Of a stretch of DNA of 59,757 bases, positions 33,894-42,090 are shown piece by piece (the stretch's first letter is position 1; every line of letters begins with the position of its first letter). The DNA lies in the IMG/VR virus record IMGVR_UViG_3300033143_004977, positions 1-59,757 of that record, one strand, 5' to 3'. A program made the position numbers and the translations under genes. Origin of the DNA: a virus. The notes below the pieces were generated by a model. That model was not told the DNA's origin. It saw only the letters and a program-made list of their open reading frames with translations, and did not search any database.

Positions 33894-35735
33894 ATGACGA
33901 ATAAAAAAAATGTCGAATCTAATATCAATGACGCAATTGAAGAAATAATACGAAAATATGGAAAAGAATCAATAACAACGGGTAAGACTTCTAAAAATAT
34001 TGATATTGAAACGATACCAACTGGCTCTATTGGACTCGACAAAGCATTAGGTATTGGAGGAATTCCTAGAGGAAGAATAATAGAAATTTTTGGAGATGAG
34101 TCATGTGTAGATCAAAATACTTTTGTACAATATTCGACAAGACATAAAAATGGTAAAAAAATTAGTAATCATGGTGGATCAATTAAAAAATTATATGAAA
34201 ACTTTCATAAGATAAAAACATCAGATGGTCGTAGAATGCGACATTCTAAAACGAATAAAAATATTGATTTTTATGTTACTTCAATTAATACTGAAGACAG
34301 AGTTATTTTAAATAGAATCATAGATGTTGTAAAATGTGGTAAAAAAGAATGTTTTACAGTAATAACAAAATCTGGTAAAACAATTCAATGTACATTAGAC
34401 CATAAATTTTATATAGGTAATAATAAGTTTGTTAAATTAGAAAAATTAAAGAAAAATGATGTAATATATGTTCATAATAAAAAACATTATGCTGGTCATA
34501 AAAAATATAATCGAGACACAGATGAAAGAAAAGAATTTTTAGTAAAATATCATCCTTCTAAACATATTAAAAAAGTTGGAAAATTTATATATTATAAAGT
34601 CGGTACTTCTCGAATAGTTTATGAAGCTTACTTAAATAAACTTTCGTTTGAAAAATATGTCTATATATTAAATAATGAAAACGAAGAAACCATTGACAAA
34701 TTTAAAACTCTTTCTTCTGCTGATACTATTCACCATATTAATCATATTCCAACAGATAATAGACTTGAAAATTTAAAACATATGACTGTTTCGGAGCATA
34801 TGTCATATCATGCATTTTGTAATAATAACAATCATCTTCGATTTATAACATCTAAAGATACTATAAAAAGTATAAAAAAAGCAGGTTTATTTGAAACGTA
34901 CGATATTAAATGTTTATCACCATTTAATAATTATATTGCAAATAATATAGTCGTACATAATTCAGGAAAAACAACTTTATCATTACATATTATCGCAGAA
35001 GCACAGAAACAAGGATTAGTCTGTGCTTTTATTGACGCAGAACAAGCATTATCATTGCCTTATGCAGAACAACTTGGAGTAAATATTGATAAATTATTAG
35101 TATCAGTACCAAATAGTGGAGAAGAAGGATTAGATATAACTGAAACATTAGTTAAATCAAAGAAAATTGGTTTAATTATCATTGATTCTGTTGCAGCATT
35201 AACACCCCAGGCTGAAATAGATGGTGATATGGGTGCACGCCATATTGGACTTCAAGCGAGACTTATGTCTCAAGGGCTAAGAAAACTTACAGCAATTGCT
35301 TCTAAAACAAACACTACTATTATTTTTATTAATCAAACTCGCATAATGATTGGGATGGTATATGGTGATCCAACAACTACAACAGGTGGTGTTGCTTTGA
35401 AATTTTACACAACGATCCGAATTCAAGTTAGAAGATCTGCTAAATTAAAAGAAGGAGATGATATAATAGGAAACAGAATAAAGATCAAAATAGCAAAAAA
35501 TAAAATATCTGCTCCATTCAAAACACTGGAATATGATATTATATTTGGAGAAGGTATTTCAAAAGTATCAGAAGTTATCAATCTTGGCTTAGATTACAAA
35601 ATAATAACAAAAAAAGGCAATTCATTATATTTTAATGAAGAAAAACTAGGTGGTAGTTTACAAAAAACTAAAGAATATTTAAAAACTAATCCAAAAACAG
35701 TTAATAAAATTATTACTTTGATTCAAGCAAAATAA
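33894..35735 (+). CDS. recA: RecA recombinase containing an intein
   Basis: After removal of the intein the protein has about 327 residues. It begins with a short N-terminal helix, then IPTGSIGLDKALGIGG and the P-loop GDES/SGKTT, which is split by the intein. Later come IIIDSVAALTP (Walker B), a MSQGLRKL segment and FINQTR (loop 2 region). It would catalyse strand exchange for replication and repair. Its first codons resemble the remnant at 33294. The C-terminal domain is short, as in other phage RecA proteins. Confidence 0.9.
   Translation: MTNKKNVESNINDAIEEIIRKYGKESITTGKTSKNIDIETIPTGSIGLDKALGIGGIPRGRIIEIFGDESCVDQNTFVQYSTRHKNGKKISNHGGSIKKLYENFHKIKTSDGRRMRHSKTNKNIDFYVTSINTEDRVILNRIIDVVKCGKKECFTVITKSGKTIQCTLDHKFYIGNNKFVKLEKLKKNDVIYVHNKKHYAGHKKYNRDTDERKEFLVKYHPSKHIKKVGKFIYYKVGTSRIVYEAYLNKLSFEKYVYILNNENEETIDKFKTLSSADTIHHINHIPTDNRLENLKHMTVSEHMSYHAFCNNNNHLRFITSKDTIKSIKKAGLFETYDIKCLSPFNNYIANNIVVHNSGKTTLSLHIIAEAQKQGLVCAFIDAEQALSLPYAEQLGVNIDKLLVSVPNSGEEGLDITETLVKSKKIGLIIIDSVAALTPQAEIDGDMGARHIGLQARLMSQGLRKLTAIASKTNTTIIFINQTRIMIGMVYGDPTTTTGGVALKFYTTIRIQVRRSAKLKEGDDIIGNRIKIKIAKNKISAPFKTLEYDIIFGEGISKVSEVINLGLDYKIITKKGNSLYFNEEKLGGSLQKTKEYLKTNPKTVNKIITLIQAK
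34104..34961 (+). mobile_element. intein with HNH homing domain in the RecA P-loop
   Basis: The insertion begins with Cys71 (CVDQNTFV) and ends with VVHN before Ser-Gly-Lys (286 residues). Block A Cys, a block B-like TLDHKFYI and the terminal His-Asn with a following Ser fit protein splicing. In the middle IHHINHIPTDNRLENL is an HNH_3-type homing nuclease motif, close to the motifs in the free-standing genes at 33540 and 45790. Insertion at the ATP-binding loop makes RecA inactive until splicing. The intein reads through without frame breaks. Confidence 0.9.
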
Positions 35736-35772
35736 TGTCAGGAACAGTTTGTATTTTGTATAACTCTTCAAA

Positions 35773-36207
35773 ATGAGAAACAAAAAAGACAAACTTAAAA
35801 TAATATCAAATTATGATTATGATGTTGACCCACTGTTAAAAAAAGATTTAATTAAATATTATAAAGAAGGATATTCATTGATAGAACTAAGCAGAGGATT
35901 TCATATTGATTTTTCTCTTATATTGTTTATTCTAAAAAAATCGAAAATAAGAAAAACACAACTATATGAAATATATGAATATCAGGCAGAACGAAAAGAA
36001 CTTTCACATATAGTGTACATACCCGTTAAAGAAAGTATATATTTAGAAAAATTTTTTCCAACGACTGATGAAAATATTACAAATAGTTATTTTTCTTTCT
36101 GGATGAGCAAACATAAAAAAAATGAAAGAAAAAAAGAAAAATGTTTGCATAACGTAAAACATATACAATGTGCAATTTGTGGAAAGATATTAGCTGATGT
36201 AAAATAA
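35773..36207 (+). CDS. possible helix-turn-helix regulator with zinc motif
   Basis: The 144-residue protein has a possible helix-turn-helix near residues 30-55 (YKEGYSLIELSRGFHIDF) and CAICGK near the C-terminus. A 13-codon ORF at 35734-35775 ends in ATGA overlap with its start and could act as a leader peptide. A regulatory role is guessed from the helices only. Confidence 0.5.
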   Translation: MRNKKDKLKIISNYDYDVDPLLKKDLIKYYKEGYSLIELSRGFHIDFSLILFILKKSKIRKTQLYEIYEYQAERKELSHIVYIPVKESIYLEKFFPTTDENITNSYFSFWMSKHKKNERKKEKCLHNVKHIQCAICGKILADVK

Positions 36208-36304
36208 CATTATACAATGCATTCTATTTTTATTATAATAATAATTGAAAAAGAAAAAGAATATTGTGATATTGTTAAAAATAGACTTACATAATTGAAT
36301 TATT
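36208..36304 (+). other. 97-base gap with a tiny ORF
   Basis: A 25-codon ORF (36217-36294) with a run of Ile could be a small membrane peptide, but nothing supports it beyond the frame. The region is very A/T-rich. No strong hairpin or promoter of the shared type is visible. Confidence 0.25.
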
Positions 36305-36807
36305 ATGCCAATAGGTATCTACAATAGAAAAATAAAAGAAAGACACTCTTATATTTGTATTGTGTGTGGTCAAGTAAAATATGCTATACCAAGTATTGCA
36401 AAATATAGAAAATATTGTTCGCATAAGTGTTATTGGTCTGTGTCAAAATCAACAAAAACAAAAAACAAAACAAGTAATTCAATGTTAGGACAACATGTAG
36501 GTAAAGATAATCCTATGTATGGTAAATACGGAAAAGACAGTGCAAGATTCATAGATAGAATAATACAACGTCAAGACGGACGTTGGCTTACATGGTCAGA
36601 AAAAAAGGAAAAAGAGTATATAATTCAAGATATATTGCAGAAAAATATCTAAATCGTGAATTAACAAAAAAAGAAGTAGTACATCATATAAACGAAGATT
36701 ATACTGATGACAGACCAGAGAATCTTTATGTTTTTCCGTCGAATGGTGAACACACTAGTTATCATCGTTTAGAAAATAAATATCATTTAATTTCTAATTT
36801 GATATAG
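36305..36807 (+). pseudogene. HNH homing endonuclease, frameshifted
   Basis: From ATG 36305 the protein has a CIVCGQ / YCSHKC zinc motif and NPMYGKYGKD. The frame then breaks in an A7 run near 36602. The other frame continues with SRYIAEKYLNREL, VVHHINEDYTDDRPENLY and a terminal HLISNLI. One base restores a protein of about 167 residues. Close relatives in this window are at 33374 and 45790. It sits between the HTH-like gene and rusA. Confidence 0.7.
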
Positions 36808-36851
36808 TACATTATTTATTATTCTATACATATTAATTATGATAGTATTAC

Positions 36852-37190
36852 ATGAAAAAATATATTATCCCAACTCTTCCACCAACTGATAATCATTTGT
36901 ATGGCCAGCACGGTCACATTCGGTTTCTTACAAAAGAGGGAAAAGATTGGAAAGAATATGCAGGACTATTAGTTAAATTAAAGTATAAAGCAAAACCAAA
37001 AGAAGGAGATGTAAAATTTGGAGAAATTCATGTATATCTACGAAGAACTCGTGATATCCAAGGGACTTTAAAATTATTTTTCGACTCATTCGAAGGAATC
37101 TTATATTTGAATGATCGACAGATTGTAAAATTTGGGCCCGTGTTTAAACATATCGACAAAACAAATCCTCGGATTGAGTTTTTTTTCTAA
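36852..37190 (+). CDS. rusA: RusA-type Holliday junction resolvase
   Basis: The 112-residue protein opens with TLPPTDNHLY and has RDIQGTLKLFFDSFEGIL then LNDRQIVKF. The acidic residues needed by RusA (Asp in RDI, FFD, ND) are in place. RusA cuts four-way junctions from recombination, matching the RecA gene nearby. Confidence 0.85.
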   Translation: MKKYIIPTLPPTDNHLYGQHGHIRFLTKEGKDWKEYAGLLVKLKYKAKPKEGDVKFGEIHVYLRRTRDIQGTLKLFFDSFEGILYLNDRQIVKFGPVFKHIDKTNPRIEFFF

Positions 37191-37247
37191 CGTTATTGTT
37201 ATTATAAAGGTCGGACAATAATCTTACATTCACAATAAAATACAATT

Positions 37248-37538
37248 ATGATTGAAATTTTAGCAGTTGCAGTAGTCTTTGGTGTCACTGAGATCTTTAA
37301 GAAAATCGTAGCAAAACTTGAGAAAAAATCTAAAACGAAATTAACGAAAGAAGAAATTGGAAATATGGTATTGATATTTGGATTTATCATGTCATTAGCA
37401 TATTCGTTCATTTTCATTAAAGGATACATTACACCAGAAATGATAACTGAAGCTACTCAAATATTCGCATGTGCTATTGCAACATATGAAGTACTGTACA
37501 AACGAATATTGATTAAAGTTATTGAAAAATTGAATTAG
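37248..37538 (+). CDS. holin-like membrane protein
   Basis: The 96-residue protein has a hydrophobic N-terminal segment (residues 1-14), a charged helix (KKIVAKLEKKSKTKLT) and a long transmembrane segment (about 41-62). A weaker hydrophobic segment (about 67-84) follows. It is the size of a phage holin, but the lysis amidase is far away on the other strand. A terminator follows. Confidence 0.5.
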   Translation: MIEILAVAVVFGVTEIFKKIVAKLEKKSKTKLTKEEIGNMVLIFGFIMSLAYSFIFIKGYITPEMITEATQIFACAIATYEVLYKRILIKVIEKLN

Positions 37539-37547
37539 TAAATTATT

Positions 37548-37575
37548 AAAAATCACTTTTACATTGGTGATTTTT
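37548..37575 (+). terminator. intrinsic terminator
   Basis: AAAAATCAC (37548-37556) pairs with GTGATTTTT (37567-37575), loop of ten, ending in a T5 tract then ATTTA. It ends the transcript that includes rusA and the holin-like gene, just before the promoter at 37585. Confidence 0.75.
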
Positions 37576-37584
37576 ATTTACCTA

Positions 37585-37613
37585 TTTACAAATAGTTAAA
37601 AGTATGGTATAAT
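37585..37613 (+). promoter_or_regulatory. phage promoter for the structured RNA, tRNA-Pro and rtcB
   Basis: TTTACA (37585-37590), 17 bases, TATAAT (37608-37613), TGG before the -10. Its position gives a start near 37620, just before the 20-bp outer helix of the RNA. Confidence 0.85.
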
Positions 37614-37628
37614 ATAGATACAGTTAAA

Positions 37629-37812
37629 TAAGTTTCTGGATTGGGGGTTGATGTTAATAATCCCTACTCAGGATAAACATATGGTGCAGCATCTAAAGTG
37701 TGAATCCAGTGGACACCAAGAAAAATACTAAAAGCAGAGTTGCAGTGTCTTAGAGGTATCGTTGGAGATAGCTACCAACAGCTGAGTCCTCTACCCCCAA
37801 TTTAGAAACTTA
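37629..37812 (+). ncRNA. large structured noncoding RNA, about 185 nt
   Basis: The ends pair over 20 bp: 37629-37648 (TAAGTTTCTGGATTGGGGGT) with 37793-37812 (ACCCCCAATTTAGAAACTTA), two G-U pairs and no gap. Inside, AGAGG (37752-37756) pairs with CCTCT (37788-37792) around a hairpin GTTGG (37761-37765) / CCAAC (37775-37779). An alternative pairing, CTGGATT (37636-37642) with AATCCAG near 37707, competes with the outer helix. A consensus promoter is directly upstream. Length recalls 6S or other phage ncRNAs, but I recognise no family motif. It lies before a tRNA and rtcB. Confidence 0.75.
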
Positions 37813-37818
37813 AAAAAT

Positions 37819-37941
37819 ATGCATGGCACATATCTTGTGTATTATGATAGAGAATTTGCACGATTTGAAAATGTAGAATTATGTAATGCATTATGGGAAA
37901 CAGTCAAACATAAATTATCAAATAAGAGTAAAAAATTATAA
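37819..37941 (+). CDS. small protein between structured RNA and tRNA
   Basis: The 40-residue ORF starts seven bases after the RNA helix and ends two bases before the tRNA. The start is TAT-rich (YLVYYDREFARF), the end is basic. The fit between two RNA genes suggests it is real but very small. No function visible. Confidence 0.45.
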   Translation: MHGTYLVYYDREFARFENVELCNALWETVKHKLSNKSKKL

Positions 37942-37943
37942 AA

Positions 37944-38015
37944 CAGAGTGTGGCGAAACAGTATCGTGCGTGGTTTGGATCCACGAGATTGTAGGTTCGA
38001 ATCCTATCACTCTGA
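37944..38015 (+). tRNA. tRNA-Pro (anticodon UGG)
   Basis: A full cloverleaf: acceptor CAGAGTG / CACTCTG, anticodon stem CGTGG / CCACG with loop TTTGGAT, T-arm GTAGG-TTCGAAT-CCTAT and discriminator A. The D-arm is short (GCGA / TCGT) and its loop lacks the usual GG. CCA is not encoded. UGG reads CCA/CCG codons. It stands ten bases before rtcB. The unusual D-loop may mean odd folding or a repair-adapted tRNA. Confidence 0.85.
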
Positions 38016-38024
38016 CATAATAAT

Positions 38025-39215
38025 ATGAAAGTAATAAAAAAAGAAAATTATAAAGTCCCAGTATTTAGTTGGTGTCCAGAAATTGAGGATAGTGCAATGA
38101 AACAGATTGACAATATGGCGCAGCTTCCTTTTTTACATAAAAGGATTTGTATAATGCCTGATGCTCACCTTGGTTTCGGTTGCGTAATCGGTTCTGTAAT
38201 TGCTACTAAAAATGTAATAATTCCTGCTGCAGTGAGTAGCGATATCGGTTGTGGGCTCGTAGCAGTCAAAACTTCGCTAACAGACATAGATACAGAAACG
38301 CTTAAAAAAATAATGGGAGAAATTAGAAAAGTTATTCCTGTTGGATTTAGTAAACAACCCGAAAAACAAGACCGAAAATTATTACCTGAAACATTTGGTG
38401 AAAGAATAATTCAACAAGAATTAAATAATGCAAGAAAATCTCTTGGGTCACTTGGCGGAGGGAATCATTTTATTTCTATAGAAAAAGGTTCAGACAGACA
38501 TATCTGGATAATGATACATTCTGGTAGCAGAAATTTAGGCAAACAGGTTGCAGACTACTACAATAAATTAGCAATCAAATTAAATGAGAAATGGCATAGT
38601 AAAGTTCCGAAAGAATGGGAATTAGCATTTTTACCTGTTGATAGCGAAGAAGGACAGGCATATATCAGAGAAATGAATTATTGTGTAGAATTTGCTTTTG
38701 CTAATAGAAAATTGATGATGGATAAAATTAAAAAAATTTTTGTAAAAGAAACTGATTGCATATTTTGTTTTAAAAGTGATAATGTTATATTTGATGATAA
38801 CAATATGTTAAATATTGCTCATAATTATGCTTCACAAGAAAATCATTTTGGAAAGAATGTGTGGGTTCATAGAAAAGGAGCAACACAAGCGAAAAAAGGA
38901 CAAATAGGAATAATTCCTGGCTCGCAAGGCACAAGTTCATATATTGTAGAAGGACTTGGCAATCCAGAAAGTTTTGAAAGTTGTAGTCACGGCGCTGGTA
39001 GAGTAATGGGAAGAAAACAAGCAAAGAAAGAGTTGAATCTGGAAAAAGAAATCAAAATATTAAACGACCAGAATATAATTCACGGTATCCGAAATCAAGA
39101 TGATTTGGACGAGAGTGTAAGTTGTTACAAGAATATTGAATATATAATTTCACAACAGACAGATTTAATTAAACCAATTGTTAAACTTACACCATTGGCT
39201 GTCATCAAAGGATGA
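38025..39215 (+). CDS. rtcB: RtcB RNA ligase
   Basis: The 396-residue protein shows the RtcB signatures PDAHLGFGCVIG, SDIGCGL, GGGNHF and SHGAGRVMGR, the last with the guanylated His. Length is typical. RtcB joins RNA 2',3'-cyclic phosphate and 5'-OH ends. Co-expression with tRNA-Pro suggests tRNA repair against host anticodon nucleases. The RlaP-like gene at 5814 would fit the same theme. Confidence 0.95.
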   Translation: MKVIKKENYKVPVFSWCPEIEDSAMKQIDNMAQLPFLHKRICIMPDAHLGFGCVIGSVIATKNVIIPAAVSSDIGCGLVAVKTSLTDIDTETLKKIMGEIRKVIPVGFSKQPEKQDRKLLPETFGERIIQQELNNARKSLGSLGGGNHFISIEKGSDRHIWIMIHSGSRNLGKQVADYYNKLAIKLNEKWHSKVPKEWELAFLPVDSEEGQAYIREMNYCVEFAFANRKLMMDKIKKIFVKETDCIFCFKSDNVIFDDNNMLNIAHNYASQENHFGKNVWVHRKGATQAKKGQIGIIPGSQGTSSYIVEGLGNPESFESCSHGAGRVMGRKQAKKELNLEKEIKILNDQNIIHGIRNQDDLDESVSCYKNIEYIISQQTDLIKPIVKLTPLAVIKG

Positions 39216-39256
39216 TTTTAGAACCTTCTCTGAAGTTCTAGGAGCCACGGAGAGGG
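39216..39256 (+). ncRNA. compact H-type pseudoknot after rtcB
   Basis: TTTTAGAAC (39216-39224) can pair with GTTCTAGGA (39235-39243), and CTTCTCTG (39225-39232) with CGGAGAGG (39248-39255), in the order A, B, A', B'. It starts at the base after the rtcB stop. It could control RNA stability or the gene at 39313. Helices include two to three G-U pairs each. Confidence 0.45.
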
Positions 39257-39312
39257 CTTTATACAGTAAAACCATAGTAAACCACCTTCATTATTTTTTA
39301 ATCAATAAAAGT

Positions 39313-39714
39313 ATGGCACGAGAAGCAAAATTCAATTTCATGCCTGTTCACACAGTTGATCTAGGCAATCATAGTAAAGCAGCTGTTAATATCAATAAAC
39401 GAGGTATTCTTACGTTCAATAGAGTGTATGTTAAAGAGAATGGATTGAAAGGGAAGTATATTAAGTTCTATACTGATATTACTAAAAAGACATTAGGTTG
39501 GCAAATTATAAGCACATTCGACGAATTGTCTGATATAAAAAAGAAAAAGGAATATCGCAAAATAACAACAACTAAAATTGGAAGTGCAATTATCTCACTT
39601 GTACCGATCTTAAAAAAGATAAACCCAAATGGTGTTAATTACACAAAGTTACAGGTCGACACGTATATAGATACATTGTTTGGAAAAATTTATTATGTAA
39701 AACTAAACAAATGA
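39313..39714 (+). CDS. unknown protein
   Basis: The protein of 133 residues starts at MAREAKF; an upstream open frame through the pseudoknot is not favoured. It is beta-rich first and helical later. It overlaps the next gene (ATGA). No family recognised. Confidence 0.6.
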   Translation: MAREAKFNFMPVHTVDLGNHSKAAVNINKRGILTFNRVYVKENGLKGKYIKFYTDITKKTLGWQIISTFDELSDIKKKKEYRKITTTKIGSAIISLVPILKKINPNGVNYTKLQVDTYIDTLFGKIYYVKLNK

Positions 39715-40151
39715 AATTATCAAAAGAAATTAAAAGTCTTAGAGGAGAAAGTTTTCGACAAGCTGTATTTATCCAGGAAGAAATAAATAAATTACCAAAA
39801 GGAAAAGACGGCAAACCAGATCTTTCAGGCATTAGCAATGAAAATGTTGAGAATGTAATATTGAATTGTCTTGCACTCTATCAAGAAGTAACATCTGCAA
39901 AAGAAGGATTCTATGTAAACACTATTGCAAATCTAATCTTAACTAAGGAAAAAGACGAAATTGAATTACAAAGTAAGTTTAGAAAATTCTTAATAGAAGT
40001 TCTTGAAAGTTCAATTATGAGAACAGAAACAGTCACAGATGGTGACAAAGAAGTAAAAAAACAAAAAGGAATTTATTCTGGCTGGATTATCTCACAAGTC
40101 CTGTCAGAATTAGGAGTAACAGTAAATGAAGAAGGTGAAATAGTTTACTAA
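39711..40151 (+). CDS. unknown protein
   Basis: The 146-residue protein is mainly helical and charged, with a GKDGKPDLSG turn near residue 30. The product looks like a structural or DNA-associated small protein, but no motif is recognised. It overlaps its upstream neighbour. Confidence 0.6.
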   Translation: MKLSKEIKSLRGESFRQAVFIQEEINKLPKGKDGKPDLSGISNENVENVILNCLALYQEVTSAKEGFYVNTIANLILTKEKDEIELQSKFRKFLIEVLESSIMRTETVTDGDKEVKKQKGIYSGWIISQVLSELGVTVNEEGEIVY

Positions 40152-40199
40152 ATATTAAATTTAGTATATAATTAAAATATTATTATTAACATAACAATC

Positions 40200-40451
40200 A
40201 TGGAAAATGAAGAACAATTTTTAGAAATGATAATTAAAGGAATAGTAACAGAACCCGACAAAGTCGAAATTGTAAGAAAAAAAGATGAAATGGGAGTGTT
40301 ATACACTGTTACTGCTGCTGAATCAGATTTAGCAAAAATAATTGGCAAACAAGGAAACATTGCACAAGCTATTAGACTTCTTCTTAAAGTGGTGGGATAT
40401 AAATATTCTGTCCGCGCTTCAATGAAGATTAATGTACCACATAACAAATAA
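40200..40451 (+). CDS. KH-domain RNA-binding protein (KhpA-like)
   Basis: The 83-residue protein matches the KhpA type: a beta strand, DLAKIIGKQGNIAQAIRLLL with the GxxG loop (GKQG), and a final strand. KhpA binds RNA in bacteria. In this phage, rich in structured RNAs and with tRNA and rtcB upstream, it could bind the phage RNAs. Confidence 0.8.
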   Translation: MENEEQFLEMIIKGIVTEPDKVEIVRKKDEMGVLYTVTAAESDLAKIIGKQGNIAQAIRLLLKVVGYKYSVRASMKINVPHNK

Positions 40452-40455
40452 TAAT

Positions 40456-40665
40456 ATGTCAGGAGAAATAATTGGATATTGTCTTAAATGTAAAACAAAA
40501 CGAAGAATCACAAAACCATTTATTTATCATTTTAAAACGACACAATGCACAAATAAAAGTCGTGAAGGAATGAGAGCAATAAAAGGTTTCTGTGAAATAT
40601 GCGGAACAAAAATGTTTAAGATACTTCCTAAAAGTGAAAAACGACTCTTAATTGAAGATTTTTAA
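40456..40665 (+). CDS. DUF5679-like zinc protein
   Basis: The 69-residue protein has YCLKCKTKR at its start and GFCEICGTKMFKI near the end. This pair of CxxC motifs with the KG-C-x-x-C-G-T-K-M pattern fits the small DUF5679 zinc-ribbon family. Start 40456 (MSGEIIG) is preferred over one inside the KH gene. Confidence 0.7.
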   Translation: MSGEIIGYCLKCKTKRRITKPFIYHFKTTQCTNKSREGMRAIKGFCEICGTKMFKILPKSEKRLLIEDF

Positions 40666-40667
40666 TC

Positions 40668-41357
40668 ATGAAAAGCATACTAATTGGCTATGGTGAAATT
40701 GGAAAAGCATTAGAAAATGTTTTGCCTGGTCCTATGACAATAATAGATAAAAATGGAATCGTGAGAGGACTTGCTAAAGATTTAAATAATGTTGATATAA
40801 TGCATATCTGTTTTCCGTATTCTGACGAATTTGAAGAAGATGTTAAGAAGTATCAAGATAAATACAAACCAAAATATACTGTTATTCATAGCACTGTAAA
40901 AATAGGAACTAGTAGAAAATTAAATGCAGTTCATTCACCAATTGAAGGAGAACATCCTTATTTAGAAAAAGCTATAAAAACATCAACAAAATTTTTAGCA
41001 GGAAAAGACGCAAGTGAAATAGCTATTTATTTCAAAAAAGCTAATTTGAAAGTGTATTTGTTTGATAATCCAGAAACAACAGAATTAATGAAAATACTTT
41101 CTACTACAAAATTTGGTGTTGATGTAGAATATGCAAAAGAAGTAAAAAGACAGTGTAATAAATATAATGTTCCATTTGAAGCATGGACTATTTATACAGA
41201 TATGTACAATAAAATGTATCAAGAATTAAATCATTCAGAATATATAAGACCACAAATAGTACCTATAATGAAAAAAATTGGAGGACATTGTGTTTTAGAA
41301 AATTGTGAATTGTTTAAAAATGTATTCACTGACTTAATAAAAAAGCTGAATAAATAA
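40668..41357 (+). CDS. Rossmann-fold dehydrogenase-like protein
   Basis: The 229-residue protein has IGYGEIGKAL near its N-terminus (GxGxxG type) and a FPYSDEFEEDV segment. It resembles the UDP-glucose/GDP-mannose dehydrogenase or 6-phosphogluconate dehydrogenase-like fold in shortened form. It may act on nucleotide sugars with the SDR at 20328. The catalytic residues are not clear. Confidence 0.55.
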   Translation: MKSILIGYGEIGKALENVLPGPMTIIDKNGIVRGLAKDLNNVDIMHICFPYSDEFEEDVKKYQDKYKPKYTVIHSTVKIGTSRKLNAVHSPIEGEHPYLEKAIKTSTKFLAGKDASEIAIYFKKANLKVYLFDNPETTELMKILSTTKFGVDVEYAKEVKRQCNKYNVPFEAWTIYTDMYNKMYQELNHSEYIRPQIVPIMKKIGGHCVLENCELFKNVFTDLIKKLNK

Positions 41358-41359
41358 TT

Positions 41360-41800
41360 ATGTTAAAGTATTCACAAGGAAAACATCCAAATTCTCGCAA
41401 TGGTTTTCAAAAAGGTTATCATTCGTTGTCTGAATTCGAAAAAGGAACTATACCTTGGAACAAAGGATTGACAAAAGAAACTGATGAAAGAGTTAAAAAA
41501 AGTGCTGAAAAATTAAAAGATCGTACATTATCACAGTCTCATGTAGAAAAGATAAAACATGTTATGATAGGAAAAATTGATGAAGAAAGTAGAAATTGGA
41601 AAGGAGATAATGCTAAAAAATTAGCAATGCATGGATGGGTAGTACGAAAAAAAGGAAAAGCATCTGAACATACGTGTGTAGATTGCGGAAAACAAGCACT
41701 GGATTGGTCAAATAAAGATCACTCATATAAAAGAATTTTAGAAGATTACTCTCCAAGATGTAAAAAATGTCATATGAAATATGATAAAAAATATAATTGA
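41360..41800 (+). CDS. HNH homing endonuclease
   Basis: The 146-residue protein has a NUMOD-like region (IPWNKGLTKETDERVKKS) shared nearly exactly with the gene at 27408, then an HNH core with CVDCGK, DHSYKR and CKKCHMKYD. It is inserted between two plus-strand genes. No truncated neighbour copy is seen here. Confidence 0.8.
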   Translation: MLKYSQGKHPNSRNGFQKGYHSLSEFEKGTIPWNKGLTKETDERVKKSAEKLKDRTLSQSHVEKIKHVMIGKIDEESRNWKGDNAKKLAMHGWVVRKKGKASEHTCVDCGKQALDWSNKDHSYKRILEDYSPRCKKCHMKYDKKYN

Positions 41801-41813
41801 AAATGCAAAAGTC

Positions 41814-41846
41814 AAATTTGTAAATTTTCTATTATACTACAAATTT
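41814..41846 (+). promoter_or_regulatory. inverted repeat around a -10-like box
   Basis: AAATTTGTA (41814-41822) and TACAAATTT (41838-41846) form a 9-bp inverted repeat. The 15 bases between contain TATTATAC. This could be an operator over a promoter for the gene at 41869, or a hairpin in its RNA. The standard -35 box is missing. Confidence 0.35.
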
Positions 41847-41868
41847 ACTAAATTTTTAAAAAAACAAA

Positions 41869-42090
41869 ATGAAGAAAAGAAAACTTAATATACATAGTTT
41901 TTTTGATAGTCTTGGTAAAACAGCAGATGAATTAAAAAAACCTAAAATACAATATAAAAAACCGACTGCTGAATATGATGCAATGATGCTGGCAAAACAG
42001 AAAGAAAGACAAAAAGAAATAACAATATCAAAAGATGATTTTACACCGTACAGCGAGGTCGATCCCGATATTGAAAAAGAGATCAATTAA
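41869..42090 (+). CDS. small basic-acidic protein
   Basis: The 73-residue protein has a basic start and an acidic end, probably disordered with short helices. It is followed five bases later by a phosphoribosyltransferase gene. No family recognised. Confidence 0.55.
   Translation: MKKRKLNIHSFFDSLGKTADELKKPKIQYKKPTAEYDAMMLAKQKERQKEITISKDDFTPYSEVDPDIEKEIN

Noticed and set aside
36217-36294. Remnant of rusA before the HNH gene at 36305
   Set aside because: I compared it with the RusA start to see if the recA pattern repeats here; the peptide shows no similarity.
37629-37812. 6S RNA or group I intron
   Set aside because: Length and closing helix recall 6S, but I could not find the central bubble pattern. 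No P7-like or other intron core motif was seen and no exon is interrupted, so only an unclassified RNA is called.
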